Assembly: GCA_018818595.1 (NCBI GenBank)
Contig: JAHIRM010000013.1
Span: 186,001-250,000, forward strand
Source: Bacillota bacterium
Lineage (GTDB): Bacteria; Bacillota_I; Bacilli_A; Izemoplasmatales; Hujiaoplasmataceae
Direction: 5' to 3'
DNA: 64,000 nt
A program made the position numbers and the translations under genes. This document shows positions 1-9,246 of the stretch, piece by piece (position 1 is the stretch's first letter; every line of letters begins with the position of its first letter). Under the pieces are notes generated by a model. The model did no database searches and was not told the DNA's origin. It saw only the letters and a list, made by a program, of their open reading frames with translations.

Positions 1-2
1 TA

Positions 3-452
3 GAATTTCAAGTCTTAAATTCCTATCAAACAAATTCCTTAGAAAATAACAATTCGATCGTGTTGTATGGAAAGATTGGGAATGATTATTGGTTATTTTT
101 AGGAGATGCTGAATCAAAAATCGAAAAAGAACTTATCGATAAATATGATTTGCAAGTGGATATTCTAAAAGTATCACACCACGGAAGTTCTAATGCAACA
201 ACCGAATCATTTTTAAATGCAATCCAACCAAAAACTGCAATAATATCAGTGGGAATAAATAACATCTATCAACATCCAAGCGAAGAAGTTCTAAATCGTT
301 TTAAGAAAAGAGAAATTTTTGTTTTGAGAACAGATCAAGTAGGGACGATTACCATATTTTATGGAATCATCAAGAATCAGACGTTTTTTCAAACGTATAA
401 GCATCAACAATTCTTTTGGAATCAATTCCCAAGCATACTCGATTCTTCTTAA
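3..452 (+). CDS. comEC: ComEC/Rec2 DNA-uptake protein, C-terminal end (partial)
   Basis: The frame is open from the left edge, so only the last 149 codons are present. They form the C-terminal half of a metallo-beta-lactamase-fold domain as found at the end of ComEC, the membrane channel for DNA uptake in competence. Visible marks are the strand LFLGDAE, the metal-site block VSHHGSSN, and the typical ending SVGINN..HPSEEVLNRF. The GTG at 60 is in frame but internal, because the upstream codons also read as ComEC-like sequence (NNNSIVLYG). The channel part lies outside the window. comEC directly before holA is a common Bacillota order. Another member of the lactamase family cannot be fully excluded without the rest of the gene. 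Confidence 0.85.
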   Translation, partial: EFQVLNSYQTNSLENNNSIVLYGKIGNDYWLFLGDAESKIEKELIDKYDLQVDILKVSHHGSSNATTESFLNAIQPKTAIISVGINNIYQHPSEEVLNRFKKREIFVLRTDQVGTITIFYGIIKNQTFFQTYKHQQFFWNQFPSILDSS

Positions 453-472
453 TTGAAATTCCCGGATAAAAC

Positions 473-501
473 TTTATCTTTCATTTTTTTCATGATATAA
501 T
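473..501 (+). promoter_or_regulatory. Promoter of holA
   Basis: TTTATC at 473-478, a 17-base spacer, then TGATATAAT with the -10 TATAAT at 496-501 and an extended TG. It lies 18 bases before the holA start, so the leader is very short. Confidence 0.6.
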
Positions 502-518
502 CATATCGGTGATTAGAG

Positions 519-1490
519 ATGGAAAAAAATCGTTATTTGCTTTATGGGACAGATCATTATTGTATTAAAAATAAAACATTATCAATTTTGAACTTACACA
601 ATATCTCACTTGAGTGCGCAGAGTTTTACGATATGGATGAAAGTCTATTAGATGAAGCGATAACAAGTGCGATGACCATTCCTTTTTTGGATGAAAAAAA
701 AGCAGTCGTGATTTCGAATGCTTCCTTTTTATCGCAAAATAAATCACCAAAAGAACTAAATCATCAATTTGATTTATTTTTAAGTTATTGGAATAATCCA
801 AACCCTACAACCGTTTTAATTATTCAAGCTCCTTATGAACGACTTGATTCTCGAAAAAATTTAGTGAAGATTATTCAAGATCAAGCAGAGGTTACTATTT
901 GTCAAAAGAATGAATCGGAAGACCTTTATGCACTCATAAAAGATATTCTTAAAGAAAAAGAAAAAACGATAGATGCTAACGCACTTCAATTGTTTGTTTC
1001 TAGAACAAGTTATGATAAAACGCTCATGATGAACGAACTAGATAAAGTGCTTATGTACATTGATAAGGATACAAAAATAGATATTTCAATTATTAGAGAA
1101 GTTGTATCAAGAAATTTAGAAGACAATATTTATCAGTTAGTAAATGCCGTTTTATCGCAAGATGGAAGAACGATTATGAGTATCTATCAAGATTTAATTA
1201 AAATCAATACAGAACCGATGTGGATGATTGGTGTTATCGTAAACAAATTCCAAGAGATTCTTTACACCAAAGAATTAATCCATTTAAATTATCAATTTGA
1301 AGATATCATGAAATATTTTTCTGTTACAAAAGGTAGAGCGTACTATATGGTTAAAAATGCAAAAGAAGTAGAAGATCAGATGCTCATGAGATATTTGAGT
1401 CAATTAGAAATGCTTGATTACCAAATTAAAAGTGGACAAATCGATAAAAGAATCGGACTTGAATTATTTTTGTTAAAGATAAACAAATAA
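519..1490 (+). CDS. holA: DNA polymerase III subunit delta
   Basis: A 323-residue protein with the layout of the clamp-loader delta subunit, which opens the sliding clamp during DNA replication. The N-terminal part has the fold-typical start (YLLYGTDHYCIKNK) and a strand FLDEKKAVVISNASFL. The C-terminal helical collar contains SRTSYDKTLMMNELDKVLMY, and the family-typical ending DYQIKSGQIDKRIGLELFLLKI is present. Length is usual for the family (about 320-340). The start ATG at 519 follows GGTGAT with a 5-base gap. Position between comEC and the convergent rpsT is conserved in many Bacillota. Cytoplasmic; likely expressed constitutively from the promoter just upstream. Confidence 0.93.
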   Translation: MEKNRYLLYGTDHYCIKNKTLSILNLHNISLECAEFYDMDESLLDEAITSAMTIPFLDEKKAVVISNASFLSQNKSPKELNHQFDLFLSYWNNPNPTTVLIIQAPYERLDSRKNLVKIIQDQAEVTICQKNESEDLYALIKDILKEKEKTIDANALQLFVSRTSYDKTLMMNELDKVLMYIDKDTKIDISIIREVVSRNLEDNIYQLVNAVLSQDGRTIMSIYQDLIKINTEPMWMIGVIVNKFQEILYTKELIHLNYQFEDIMKYFSVTKGRAYYMVKNAKEVEDQMLMRYLSQLEMLDYQIKSGQIDKRIGLELFLLKINK

Positions 1491-1502
1491 ATGTTTAGAA
1501 AG

Positions 1503-1530
1503 AAAAAAAGCCAATTGGCTTTTTTTCTTT
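1503..1530. terminator. Bidirectional terminator, holA / rpsT
   Basis: Perfect palindrome at 1503-1526 with an A7 arm, the core GCCAATTGGC and a T7 arm. It can end transcription from holA on the plus strand and from rpsT on the minus strand. Confidence 0.85.
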
Positions 1531-1789
1531 AAAGAACATTAACTTTTCTAGTTAAGCGTGATTTTTGTCTTGATGAATAATTATTGTGATGAACGCCTTT
1601 TGCGACAGATTTGTCAAGTTTTTTGTATGCGATACTTAATGCGATAACAGCGGCATCTTTGTCCTTTTTTTCCACTGCCATTTCAACATTTTTAATTGCA
1701 GTTTTTAATGATGATTTAAAAGAAGCGTTAGCTAAACGTCTTTTATCATTTGTAAGATTACGTTTTATTTGCGACTTAATATTTGCCAT
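1529..1789 (-). CDS. rpsT: 30S ribosomal protein S20
   Basis: An 86-residue, strongly basic protein that begins MANIKSQIKRNLTNDKRR and carries the S20 core (NASFKSSLKTAIKNVE) and the ending HHNNYSSRQKSRLTRKVN. S20 binds 16S rRNA early in small-subunit assembly. Length matches the family. The start is preceded by GGAGGTGAT. The gene stands alone, convergent with holA, with its own promoter. Confidence 0.97.
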   Translation of the reverse strand: MANIKSQIKRNLTNDKRRLANASFKSSLKTAIKNVEMAVEKKDKDAAVIALSIAYKKLDKSVAKGVHHNNYSSRQKSRLTRKVNVL

Positions 1790-1819
1790 ATAATCACCTC
1801 CATAGACATAAGCGTTATT

Positions 1820-1848
1820 ATTGTATCAAATTTAATCAAAAAAAGCAA
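1820..1848 (-). promoter_or_regulatory. Promoter of rpsT
   Basis: Read on the minus strand: TTGCTT (1848-1843), 17 bases, then TGATACAAT with the -10 at 1825-1820 and an extended TG. The leader to the rpsT start is about 25 bases. Confidence 0.65.
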
Positions 1849-1942
1849 TAATGATAATTAATTATTTTTTCTTTCAAAGCTCAATTTTCAAAGATTTAAT
1901 GAAAAATTTGAATATATTCTTCAAAAAGGAAATTAATCCTAT

Positions 1943-2015
1943 ATTTTCGCACATTTTCGCATTAATTTTTAAAAGTGAATGGTTATAAAGTTTTTGATGT
2001 GTTATAATTTTCGCA
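1943..2015 (+). repeat. Three direct copies of ATTTTCGCA before the GGDEF-EAL gene
   Basis: The 9-mer occurs at 1943-1951, 1953-1961 and 2007-2015. The first two are exactly 10 bases apart, one helical turn. The third starts inside a TATAAT-like -10 (2003-2008). Repeats placed like this often bind a regulator; the protein is unknown. Confidence 0.5.
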
Positions 2016-2016
2016 A

Positions 2017-2070
2017 AAGTGTATTTGTTTTTAGGTAAGAATTTTAAACACTTATTTTACTTGCTGGGGG
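2017..2070 (+). promoter_or_regulatory. Leader hairpin and ribosome site before a TTG start
   Basis: AAGTGT at 2017-2022 can pair with ACACTT at 2048-2053. The G5 run at 2066-2070 is the ribosome site and sets TTG at 2080 as the start of the next gene (9-base gap). No known riboswitch consensus is visible. Confidence 0.35.
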
Positions 2071-2079
2071 TTTTGTATA

Positions 2080-5000
2080 TTGAAAAACTATAAACATTAT
2101 TTTCAAGAACTATGTGAGCGAATTAATTACTCCACAATTATTTTTATTCAAGAGACATCTCAAGTTCTTGCTTTTTCTGAATGCTTAAATAAAAAAGTTC
2201 CAAAACTGTGTTCGTTGAACGTCAATTATTCAGCTGTTAAAAAAGAAAATAGTAAAGTGTTTTATGGTCACAACCTTACAATTGATAATGAAACGAAAAT
2301 GTGTAGCGGATCCTTTAATATCATTGATATCAATGGATTACATGTAGTGATTGTATTTTATAATACAGATATTAAAAATTTCAGAGATAATCAACTTCCA
2401 AGAATATTATGGAAAAACACAAAACATGTCTATTTAGGACATAGTGATTATGTTCCTTCCGAAAACAAATTAAATCATTCCATGGTTGGATTTTGCGACA
2501 ACGAGTTATTTAGTGACGAGTTTTATCAATCATTTAAAAAAAGCGATGATGCTGTCTTTACAAAAGAAGTGTGCTTTTGGAATACAATTGGAACCATTAA
2601 AGATAAAATTTTCTCTTCGATGATTAAATATCAAAAATTTCCATATTACTCGATGACTAATCAATTAGAAGGAATCATACTTGTTTATACTTTAATAAAT
2701 GAAATTACTGGAATGACTTCAGAAAATGATTCTTCAGATGAAGAGGAAACGCTGTTATTAATAAAGAAATCATTATCTGAAGCAAATCTTTTTTTGGCCA
2801 TTCAAAATTTTGATAAAGATAAAAAAATTAAATTTATGAGTCAAAATTTTAGCACGCTTGGATATGATTTACAAGAGTTCATCGATGGAAAAATTGCGTT
2901 TGAAGATATCGTTTTTGAAGAAGATAAAGAGCAATACATTCAAGAGACCGAAGATATACTACTTCTAAAAAAAGAAACGTATAAAACTAAACTACGACTG
3001 ATAAATACATCAAATCAAATCGTATATTCAGAACTTACGATTGTACCTTTACTTAGTCCAACAAATGATATTAAAAGTCTAGCGTTAATCATCGAATTTC
3101 TTAATCGAAATGAAAAACATAATAATCAATTTTTTAAACTTTTAAACATTATCAATAAAGGAAACATTGTCTATACCATTCGACCACTTTCCAATCCATA
3201 TTGCTTCCAATTGTTAACCGAAAATTTTAGTCAATTTGGATATTCGCATTTTGAATTAATGATGGGAAAATGTATTTTTACAGACATTATTTTTCATGAA
3301 GACGTCGAAATGTATAAAAATCAAATTGAAAAACTCATCACACATCAATTACACCAAATTGAGGTTGAATATCGGCTTATCTCAAGTAGACGTCAACTTC
3401 ATTGGATTTCTGAAAAATTGTACTTAACAGATATTGATGGGGTAGAATATATCGAATCGTCTATTCGAAACATTACTACATCAAAAAGAGCATTCGATGA
3501 ATTAAATGTCATTAATCAATTCAACCAAGTATCTTTAGAATCTAACAAGCAACTTAAAATGCTTGAATTGAATTTTGATCAAGTTTTGAAACAATTAAAA
3601 TTAGAAAAAATAGTGAGAAAATTATCTAATTCCTTAAATATAGATGTTGCATTTTTAAACAATTCTGACGCGTTTCTGATTTCGCCATCTGGAGAAAAAG
3701 AGGCTTATGAACATCTAAAATCGACGCTTAAAAATCATGTTTGTTTTTCAATGGAAGAAGAGGTTTCTAGTAGCTACGATAATGTGTTCTTTAACATCAT
3801 TCCAATCATTAACGATGATTTTAGGATAGGGACACTTGTTGTTTACGGATTGATAGAAGATACTACTTCAACAAATCCTTTGCCAGTTTCCAATCATCAT
3901 TATCGTTTAGTAAAATCAAAAGATATCGAACAAATTAGGCAAAACGCTGAAGTGACCGCAGATAATCTGGGTTATATGATGTTCACCACTACATTAGCGT
4001 TAATGCAAACTCAGTCTTCATCCATCTATCAAGGTGATTTATCTAGACAAAGACATAGCCATGGAATTATCTTAGAAATTTTAAATCTTGCTAACACTTG
4101 TGAAACCATTGAGGATTTTTTTGAATCGATGTTTCCAATTGTTGCTAATGCATTTCAATTATCAAGAGGATCACTTTTTGAATATAACGAAGAAAAAAAG
4201 CTTTACAGTTGTGCTTTAGAATGGTTCTCTGATATTGATTTTTCTCGGATTTCTTCTTACCAAAACATCAACATTGAAGATACTTTTTTCCGCGAATGGC
4301 AATTAGACGAACAAAATAGTTTTTCAATTGATTATGAAGAAGATATAAAAGAAAATGCAGATCTTCGTAAATACGCTAAAGCAATTGTTGGAATTAGAAT
4401 ATCAAACAAAGACAAACTATATGGAATTTTAAATTTTGTAGATAATCATTCACTTAGAAATTGGAAAAACGATGATATCATTGTTTTTGAAGACATCGGA
4501 TATATCATGTCTTATGTCATAGAAAAAACATTTAACAAAGAACAAATTGATTTAAATCAAATTCAATTAGTGAAAACGTTAGATTCCTTACCAAACGCTA
4601 TTGCAATCTATGAGTGTGAAACCAGTACTTTACTTCATGTGAATAAACAATTCATGAAAATATTTGGTCAAAACAAGCAAAAATCAAAAAAAGAATTAGA
4701 TCAGTATTTAAAACAAATTATCCGTTCAGAAAAGGCAAATTCTATTACGAAGGAAGTCTATTTTTTAGATTTAGATTTATGGTTTTTGCTCAACAAATCA
4801 CATATTATTTTTGAGAAAAACAGTGAAGCGTGTATGATGATTTTAACTGACATCTCCGAAAATAAAAAATATGCAGAAATGATGTCTTCTCTTGCTTTTC
4901 ATGATGTATTAACCGATCTTCCTAATCGAGTAAAATTCGAACACGACATCAACAAAACATATGAATTAAATAAAGAAGACTACGAGCATTCCTTCGTAGG

Positions 5001-6174
5001 AATCGTCAATATTGATAACTTTAAAATGATAAATAATACCTTTGGATATCAATACGGAGACGCATTATTAAAATCTATGGCCAAACAATTAAATCATATT
5101 CCTGAAATCAGAGGGAATGTTTATCGTTTTGGAGGAGATGAATTTTCTTTCTTCGTAAACAACAAGTATGAAACTCAAGTATACGAAATAGCCAATAAAG
5201 TGATGAATTTATTTCAAAGTCCTTTCTTTGTTGAAGGATATGAGACGTATTTAACCGTCAGCTTAGGAATTGGATTTTTGACTGATTCAGACAAAAATCT
5301 GAATGATTTAATTCGTAAAGCCAATCTATCTCTTTTTGAAGCGAAAACATCTGGAAAGAATAAATTTATTCTGTACGATACGAGTCTACAAAAATACGAA
5401 GAAGATACCTTATCACTCGAAAGAGCTTTAAAAACAGCACTTGATGAAGGGTATGGAGAATTTGAAGTTTATTTTCAACCAATCGTCTCAGCTAAAACCG
5501 GTAAAATTATTGGTGCAGAAGCACTTGCAAGATGGTTTAGCAAAGAGTTTGGCTATATTTCACCTGTCAAATTCATTCCAATTGCCGAATCAACTGGATT
5601 AATTATTCCACTTGGCAAATACATTTTGAATCAAGCATGTAAAGAAGCAAAAAAATGGTTGGATTATGGATATGATTTGCAAATTGCCGTAAACTTTTCG
5701 GTCATCCAAACATTCCAATCAGATTTAATATCGACCATTTTAAATGCATTGCATACCTACAGAATTCCAGCAGGAAATTTGATTATTGAAATTACAGAGT
5801 CTCTTGCGATTAAAGACATTAACAAAGTCGTTAATATTTTAAATACGATTAAACAAATTGGAGTTAAAATCGCACTGGATGATTTTGGAACTGGGTATTC
5901 CTCTTTATCCCATTTAAGAAGACTTCCACTTGATATTGTAAAAATTGATAGAAGTTTCATTTTTAATGTGGATTATGATCCTTACTCACTTTCTTTTATT
6001 GATACGATTGCTAAATTTTGTCATTTAAATAATACTAAAGTGTGCTGCGAAGGCGTAGAAAACGAAACCCAAAAAGGACTACTAAAAGGAATTGAAATTG
6101 ATACACTTCAAGGGTATCTATTTGCAAAACCAGCGCCTGCAGAAGAGTTTTGGAAATTATTGATTAAAGAATAG
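2080..6174 (+). CDS. Large soluble multi-sensor GGDEF-EAL protein (c-di-GMP metabolism)
   Basis: A 1364-residue protein without clear membrane segments. Approximate order: an unrecognised N-terminal region (1-230), two PAS-like domains (233-345 and 349-470), a region resembling PocR or GAF sensors (480-640), a GAF-like domain (664-825), a third PAS-like domain (830-935), GGDEF (938-1100), EAL (1105-1360). The diguanylate cyclase motif GGDEF is intact at 1018-1022; no RxxD inhibitory site is seen before it. The EAL motif (1147-1149), AVNFS, ITES, DDFGTGYS (D1267, D1268), KIDRSF, EGVEN and LQGY are all kept, so phosphodiesterase activity is expected. It could make, break or sense c-di-GMP; the sensory inputs are unknown. 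TTG start chosen from the G-rich ribosome site. Monocistronic, with its own terminator. Confidence 0.9.
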   Translation: MKNYKHYFQELCERINYSTIIFIQETSQVLAFSECLNKKVPKLCSLNVNYSAVKKENSKVFYGHNLTIDNETKMCSGSFNIIDINGLHVVIVFYNTDIKNFRDNQLPRILWKNTKHVYLGHSDYVPSENKLNHSMVGFCDNELFSDEFYQSFKKSDDAVFTKEVCFWNTIGTIKDKIFSSMIKYQKFPYYSMTNQLEGIILVYTLINEITGMTSENDSSDEEETLLLIKKSLSEANLFLAIQNFDKDKKIKFMSQNFSTLGYDLQEFIDGKIAFEDIVFEEDKEQYIQETEDILLLKKETYKTKLRLINTSNQIVYSELTIVPLLSPTNDIKSLALIIEFLNRNEKHNNQFFKLLNIINKGNIVYTIRPLSNPYCFQLLTENFSQFGYSHFELMMGKCIFTDIIFHEDVEMYKNQIEKLITHQLHQIEVEYRLISSRRQLHWISEKLYLTDIDGVEYIESSIRNITTSKRAFDELNVINQFNQVSLESNKQLKMLELNFDQVLKQLKLEKIVRKLSNSLNIDVAFLNNSDAFLISPSGEKEAYEHLKSTLKNHVCFSMEEEVSSSYDNVFFNIIPIINDDFRIGTLVVYGLIEDTTSTNPLPVSNHHYRLVKSKDIEQIRQNAEVTADNLGYMMFTTTLALMQTQSSSIYQGDLSRQRHSHGIILEILNLANTCETIEDFFESMFPIVANAFQLSRGSLFEYNEEKKLYSCALEWFSDIDFSRISSYQNINIEDTFFREWQLDEQNSFSIDYEEDIKENADLRKYAKAIVGIRISNKDKLYGILNFVDNHSLRNWKNDDIIVFEDIGYIMSYVIEKTFNKEQIDLNQIQLVKTLDSLPNAIAIYECETSTLLHVNKQFMKIFGQNKQKSKKELDQYLKQIIRSEKANSITKEVYFLDLDLWFLLNKSHIIFEKNSEACMMILTDISENKKYAEMMSSLAFHDVLTDLPNRVKFEHDINKTYELNKEDYEHSFVGIVNIDNFKMINNTFGYQYGDALLKSMAKQLNHIPEIRGNVYRFGGDEFSFFVNNKYETQVYEIANKVMNLFQSPFFVEGYETYLTVSLGIGFLTDSDKNLNDLIRKANLSLFEAKTSGKNKFILYDTSLQKYEEDTLSLERALKTALDEGYGEFEVYFQPIVSAKTGKIIGAEALARWFSKEFGYISPVKFIPIAESTGLIIPLGKYILNQACKEAKKWLDYGYDLQIAVNFSVIQTFQSDLISTILNALHTYRIPAGNLIIEITESLAIKDINKVVNILNTIKQIGVKIALDDFGTGYSSLSHLRRLPLDIVKIDRSFIFNVDYDPYSLSFIDTIAKFCHLNNTKVCCEGVENETQKGLLKGIEIDTLQGYLFAKPAPAEEFWKLLIKE

Positions 6175-6177
6175 TTT

Positions 6178-6215
6178 AAAAGCATCGTATTCTAAAACGA
6201 TGCTTTTTATTTTTT
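6178..6215 (+). terminator. Terminator after the GGDEF-EAL gene
   Basis: Arms AAAAGCATCGT (6178-6188) and ACGATGCTTTT (6197-6207), followed by a T-rich stretch. Rho-independent type. Confidence 0.85.
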
Positions 6216-6262
6216 AAAGGAAGAATCTCACCATTTTTTCCAAGTATAAATAAGAAATTACA

Positions 6263-6271
6263 TGTTATAAT
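6263..6271 (+). promoter_or_regulatory. Likely promoter of the phosphorylase operon
   Basis: Extended -10 TGTTATAAT (6263-6271) without a clear -35. The leader to 6393 is about 115 bases and can form one short stem (GAAGTC 6293-6298 with GACTTC 6345-6350). Confidence 0.45.
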
Positions 6272-6392
6272 AGTAATTAGTATAGATTAATGGAAGTCTT
6301 TTTATTAAAATCTATAAACTCAATTCGAACATCATAATTTTTTCGACTTCATGTGAAATTTATTTTTAGTAATCAATTAAAAGAGGTAAATC

Positions 6393-8522
6393 ATGGAAAA
6401 AATGGAACATAATGGATTTAACAAAGAAGATATTTTAAGCAATGGAAACAAGTACTTAATTGCTAATGGGTATTTTGGATATCGAGGAACATTAGAAGAA
6501 TTCTCAAAAAATGAAATGGTTGAGTTTAACTTAAATGGATTATATGATCAATTTGAAGATCGACCAAGAGAATCAGTAAATGCTTTCAATCCGCTTTTTA
6601 CTTACATCAAAGTAGGACAAACACTATTAAATCCTTTAGAAACACAACCAATTTCTCATCTTCAAGGTTTGGATATGGAAAACGGAATTCATTACCGAAA
6701 AACGGCATTTAAAATTGATGAAGCAACAATCATAATAAAATCAGAACGTTTTGCGGATCAAATACATAAAAACTTTCTGTACAGTAAATATTCATTTAGC
6801 GCAACAGAACCAATGGAAATTGATATTTATACTGGAATTGATTCCATTATCTATGATGCTTCAGGGTCACATTTTAAAAACATTCATTTTGAGCAACAAG
6901 AGGATTGTTTTTTAATTGAAGCTTTCACAAATGAACTTGAAATTCCTTTGGTAGTAGGAGAAAGTATCTTAACGAATTTTTCTTGCGAATGGGATATCGT
7001 TTTACTAGATAATAAAGCAATGCGTCATACCTCACTCACATTAAAGCCTAGAGCTGCCTATACGATTTATAAGTTTGCAGGTGTCGTTCATTCTGCAAAA
7101 AAACTGAAAGCGTTCCTGATTGGAAAAATCAATAGAGGGAAAAGATTGGGATTCGAAAAACTTTTACTTGAGAATAAACATTTTTGGAAGAAAAAATGGA
7201 AAATTGCCAATGTAGAAATTTCAGGGAATCCTGAAGCAGATCAAGCCATAAAAAATTGTATTTATCATTTAATTAGTAACCGACCCTATTCGGATAAAGT
7301 ATCCATTCCGATAAGAGGGCTCTCAGGCCAAGCATTGAAAGGTGCAGTTAGATGGGATACTGAAATTTTAATGTTACCGTTTTATTTAAATACTGATATT
7401 GAATCAGCAAGGCATATCATCATGTATCGTATTCACGGGTTAAAAGGAGCTTTAAAGAAGGCAAAAGATTTTGGGTACTCTGGCGCGTTTTATGCATTGG
7501 AAAGCCAAGAAGAAGGATTTGATGCTTCTAGGGACTATAACAGAAGCACTCAATCATCAAAAAAGAAAAACAAAGACTTTTTCAAAGAAAAACAAATCCA
7601 TATTAACGGAACTATTGTTTATGCATTAAAAAATTATTTAGATCGAACAGAGGACTTTTCTGTTTTATTTGAAGGTGGATTAAGAATGATTCTAGAAATA
7701 GCAAGATTCTATCAATCATGCTTAACTTATAATCAAGAGACAGATTTGTATGATGTATTTGATGTAATTGGGTTAGACGAATTTCATGAAAGAGTAAACA
7801 ATAATGCCTATACCAATTATTTAATAAAAAACACATTTGAAGTTTTGTTGGAATGCATGAAACTTGCTAAATCTAAAAATCAACTTTTTGTATCTGATTT
7901 ACTACAAAAATTGGATTATTCTGAAGACATAAAAAAAGTAAAAGTTCTTTTAAAACATTTATACATTCCTTTTGCCAATTCAGACGGAATTATTGAGCCT
8001 TTCCAAGGTTATTTTCAATTAGAAAATAATGAATTAAAAAAAGATGCAATAAATTCTAAAATTGTGAAACAAGCGGATGTAATGGCTTTGCTTTCTTTAT
8101 TTAAAGATGATTTTTCAACCGAAGTAAAAAAAGCGAATTTCTATTATTATGAACCTAAAACGTTACAAGACTCCAGCATCTTTCAAGCGACCTATGCTTT
8201 AGTTGCTTGTAATATTGGTGAATTCGATTCTGCTTTATCTATGTTTTTAAACAGCGCAAATTGTGATTTGTATCAAGAGTCTAATCCATATGAAAATGGA
8301 ATATACAAAGGAGGAATACATCCTTCTACTCATGGTGGAGCTTATTTGAGTGTGATTTACGGGTTTGCAGGATTAACTCATCACCACACCTTTTTAAAAT
8401 CAGATGTCTGTTTACCAAAAAAAATGAGAAGCATTGTATTTAAAGTTATTTTAAAACAAAAAATTGCAACTGTAAAAGTTGTTTGGAATAAAGCAACCAT
8501 TACATGGGGGGATTTAAAGTGA
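6393..8522 (+). CDS. Glycoside hydrolase family 65 disaccharide phosphorylase
   Basis: A 709-residue protein with the family 65 plan: an N-terminal beta-sandwich (NKYLIANGYFGYRGT near the start), then the alpha/alpha barrel with GLSGQALKGAVRWDTEILMLPFY and the catalytic block GLDEFHERVNNNAYTN, where E463 is the expected general acid. Such enzymes split an alpha-linked glucose disaccharide with phosphate by inversion, giving glucose and beta-glucose 1-phosphate. The following gene is beta-phosphoglucomutase, which uses exactly that product, and the two overlap by 4 bases. The disaccharide (maltose, trehalose, kojibiose, nigerose) cannot be read from the sequence. It is somewhat shorter than the usual 750-780 residues. 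No sugar transporter is adjacent. The start follows AGAGG with a 6-base gap. Confidence 0.88.
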   Translation: MEKMEHNGFNKEDILSNGNKYLIANGYFGYRGTLEEFSKNEMVEFNLNGLYDQFEDRPRESVNAFNPLFTYIKVGQTLLNPLETQPISHLQGLDMENGIHYRKTAFKIDEATIIIKSERFADQIHKNFLYSKYSFSATEPMEIDIYTGIDSIIYDASGSHFKNIHFEQQEDCFLIEAFTNELEIPLVVGESILTNFSCEWDIVLLDNKAMRHTSLTLKPRAAYTIYKFAGVVHSAKKLKAFLIGKINRGKRLGFEKLLLENKHFWKKKWKIANVEISGNPEADQAIKNCIYHLISNRPYSDKVSIPIRGLSGQALKGAVRWDTEILMLPFYLNTDIESARHIIMYRIHGLKGALKKAKDFGYSGAFYALESQEEGFDASRDYNRSTQSSKKKNKDFFKEKQIHINGTIVYALKNYLDRTEDFSVLFEGGLRMILEIARFYQSCLTYNQETDLYDVFDVIGLDEFHERVNNNAYTNYLIKNTFEVLLECMKLAKSKNQLFVSDLLQKLDYSEDIKKVKVLLKHLYIPFANSDGIIEPFQGYFQLENNELKKDAINSKIVKQADVMALLSLFKDDFSTEVKKANFYYYEPKTLQDSSIFQATYALVACNIGEFDSALSMFLNSANCDLYQESNPYENGIYKGGIHPSTHGGAYLSVIYGFAGLTHHHTFLKSDVCLPKKMRSIVFKVILKQKIATVKVVWNKATITWGDLK

Positions 8523-9160
8523 AATATAAAGGCGTTATTTTTGATTTAGATGGAGTGATTGTTTCTACAGATGAATTTCATTTCCAATCTTGGAAAAAAC
8601 TAGCACAGCGAGAACACATCGATTTTAATCAAGAGATAAATCATCGTTTGCGAGGCATCTCAAGGATGGAGTCTCTTGACATTCTTTTAGAAAAATCATC
8701 ACTTGAATATACACTTCTTCAAAAAGAAGAAATGGCAATGTATAAAAACCAAATTTATGTAAAACTGTTATCAAATCTTTCTCCAAGTGATTTATTACCA
8801 AACGTGGTCAAAACCATTGAGTTTTTACAAGCACATCATATAAAAATCGCCATAGGCTCAAGTAGTAAAAACACAAAAACCATTCTAAAACAAATCGGAT
8901 TATTAAATAGTTTTGATGCCATCGTCGATGGCACAGATATTACGAAAAGCAAACCAAACCCAGAAGTGTTTTTAAAAGCTGCTAAAAAGTTAGATTTGCT
9001 TCCAGAAGAATGTATGGTAATTGAAGATGCTATAGCAGGAATCAATGCAGCGAAAGCTGCGAATATGATGGCAGTTGCTATCCATGATGCTGTTAAATCG
9101 AAACATGCAGATATTAAGATTAAAGATTTATACGAAATTGCAAACTTTTTTGTTAAGTAA
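8519..9160 (+). CDS. pgmB: Beta-phosphoglucomutase
   Basis: HAD-family enzyme of 213 residues that converts beta-glucose 1-phosphate to glucose 6-phosphate through a phospho-aspartate. Seen: the nucleophile and acid/base pair in FDLDGVI (D9, D11), a cap domain with the family-typical DEFHFQSWKKLA, the phosphate-binding IGSSSKN, the lysine in KSKPNPEVF, and the metal-binding VIEDAIAGINAAKAA. The GTG at 8519 is preferred over the in-frame ATG at 8504 because the run of six G at 8506-8511 is the ribosome site. GTGA overlap with the phosphorylase stop indicates translational coupling. Confidence 0.93.
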   Translation: MKYKGVIFDLDGVIVSTDEFHFQSWKKLAQREHIDFNQEINHRLRGISRMESLDILLEKSSLEYTLLQKEEMAMYKNQIYVKLLSNLSPSDLLPNVVKTIEFLQAHHIKIAIGSSSKNTKTILKQIGLLNSFDAIVDGTDITKSKPNPEVFLKAAKKLDLLPEECMVIEDAIAGINAAKAANMMAVAIHDAVKSKHADIKIKDLYEIANFFVK

Positions 9161-9197
9161 TTTTAGACTTTGTAAATAATATATATAATCCTTTAAA

Positions 9198-9226
9198 TTG
9201 ACAAATCACCCTTTTTTAGGTAAAAT
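9198..9226 (+). promoter_or_regulatory. Promoter of the 9247 membrane-protein operon
   Basis: TTGACA (9198-9203), 17 bases, TAAAAT (9221-9226). A near-consensus sigma-A site about 20 bases before the start codon. Confidence 0.8.
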
Positions 9227-9246
9227 AGAACGAGGAGATGAAATGA

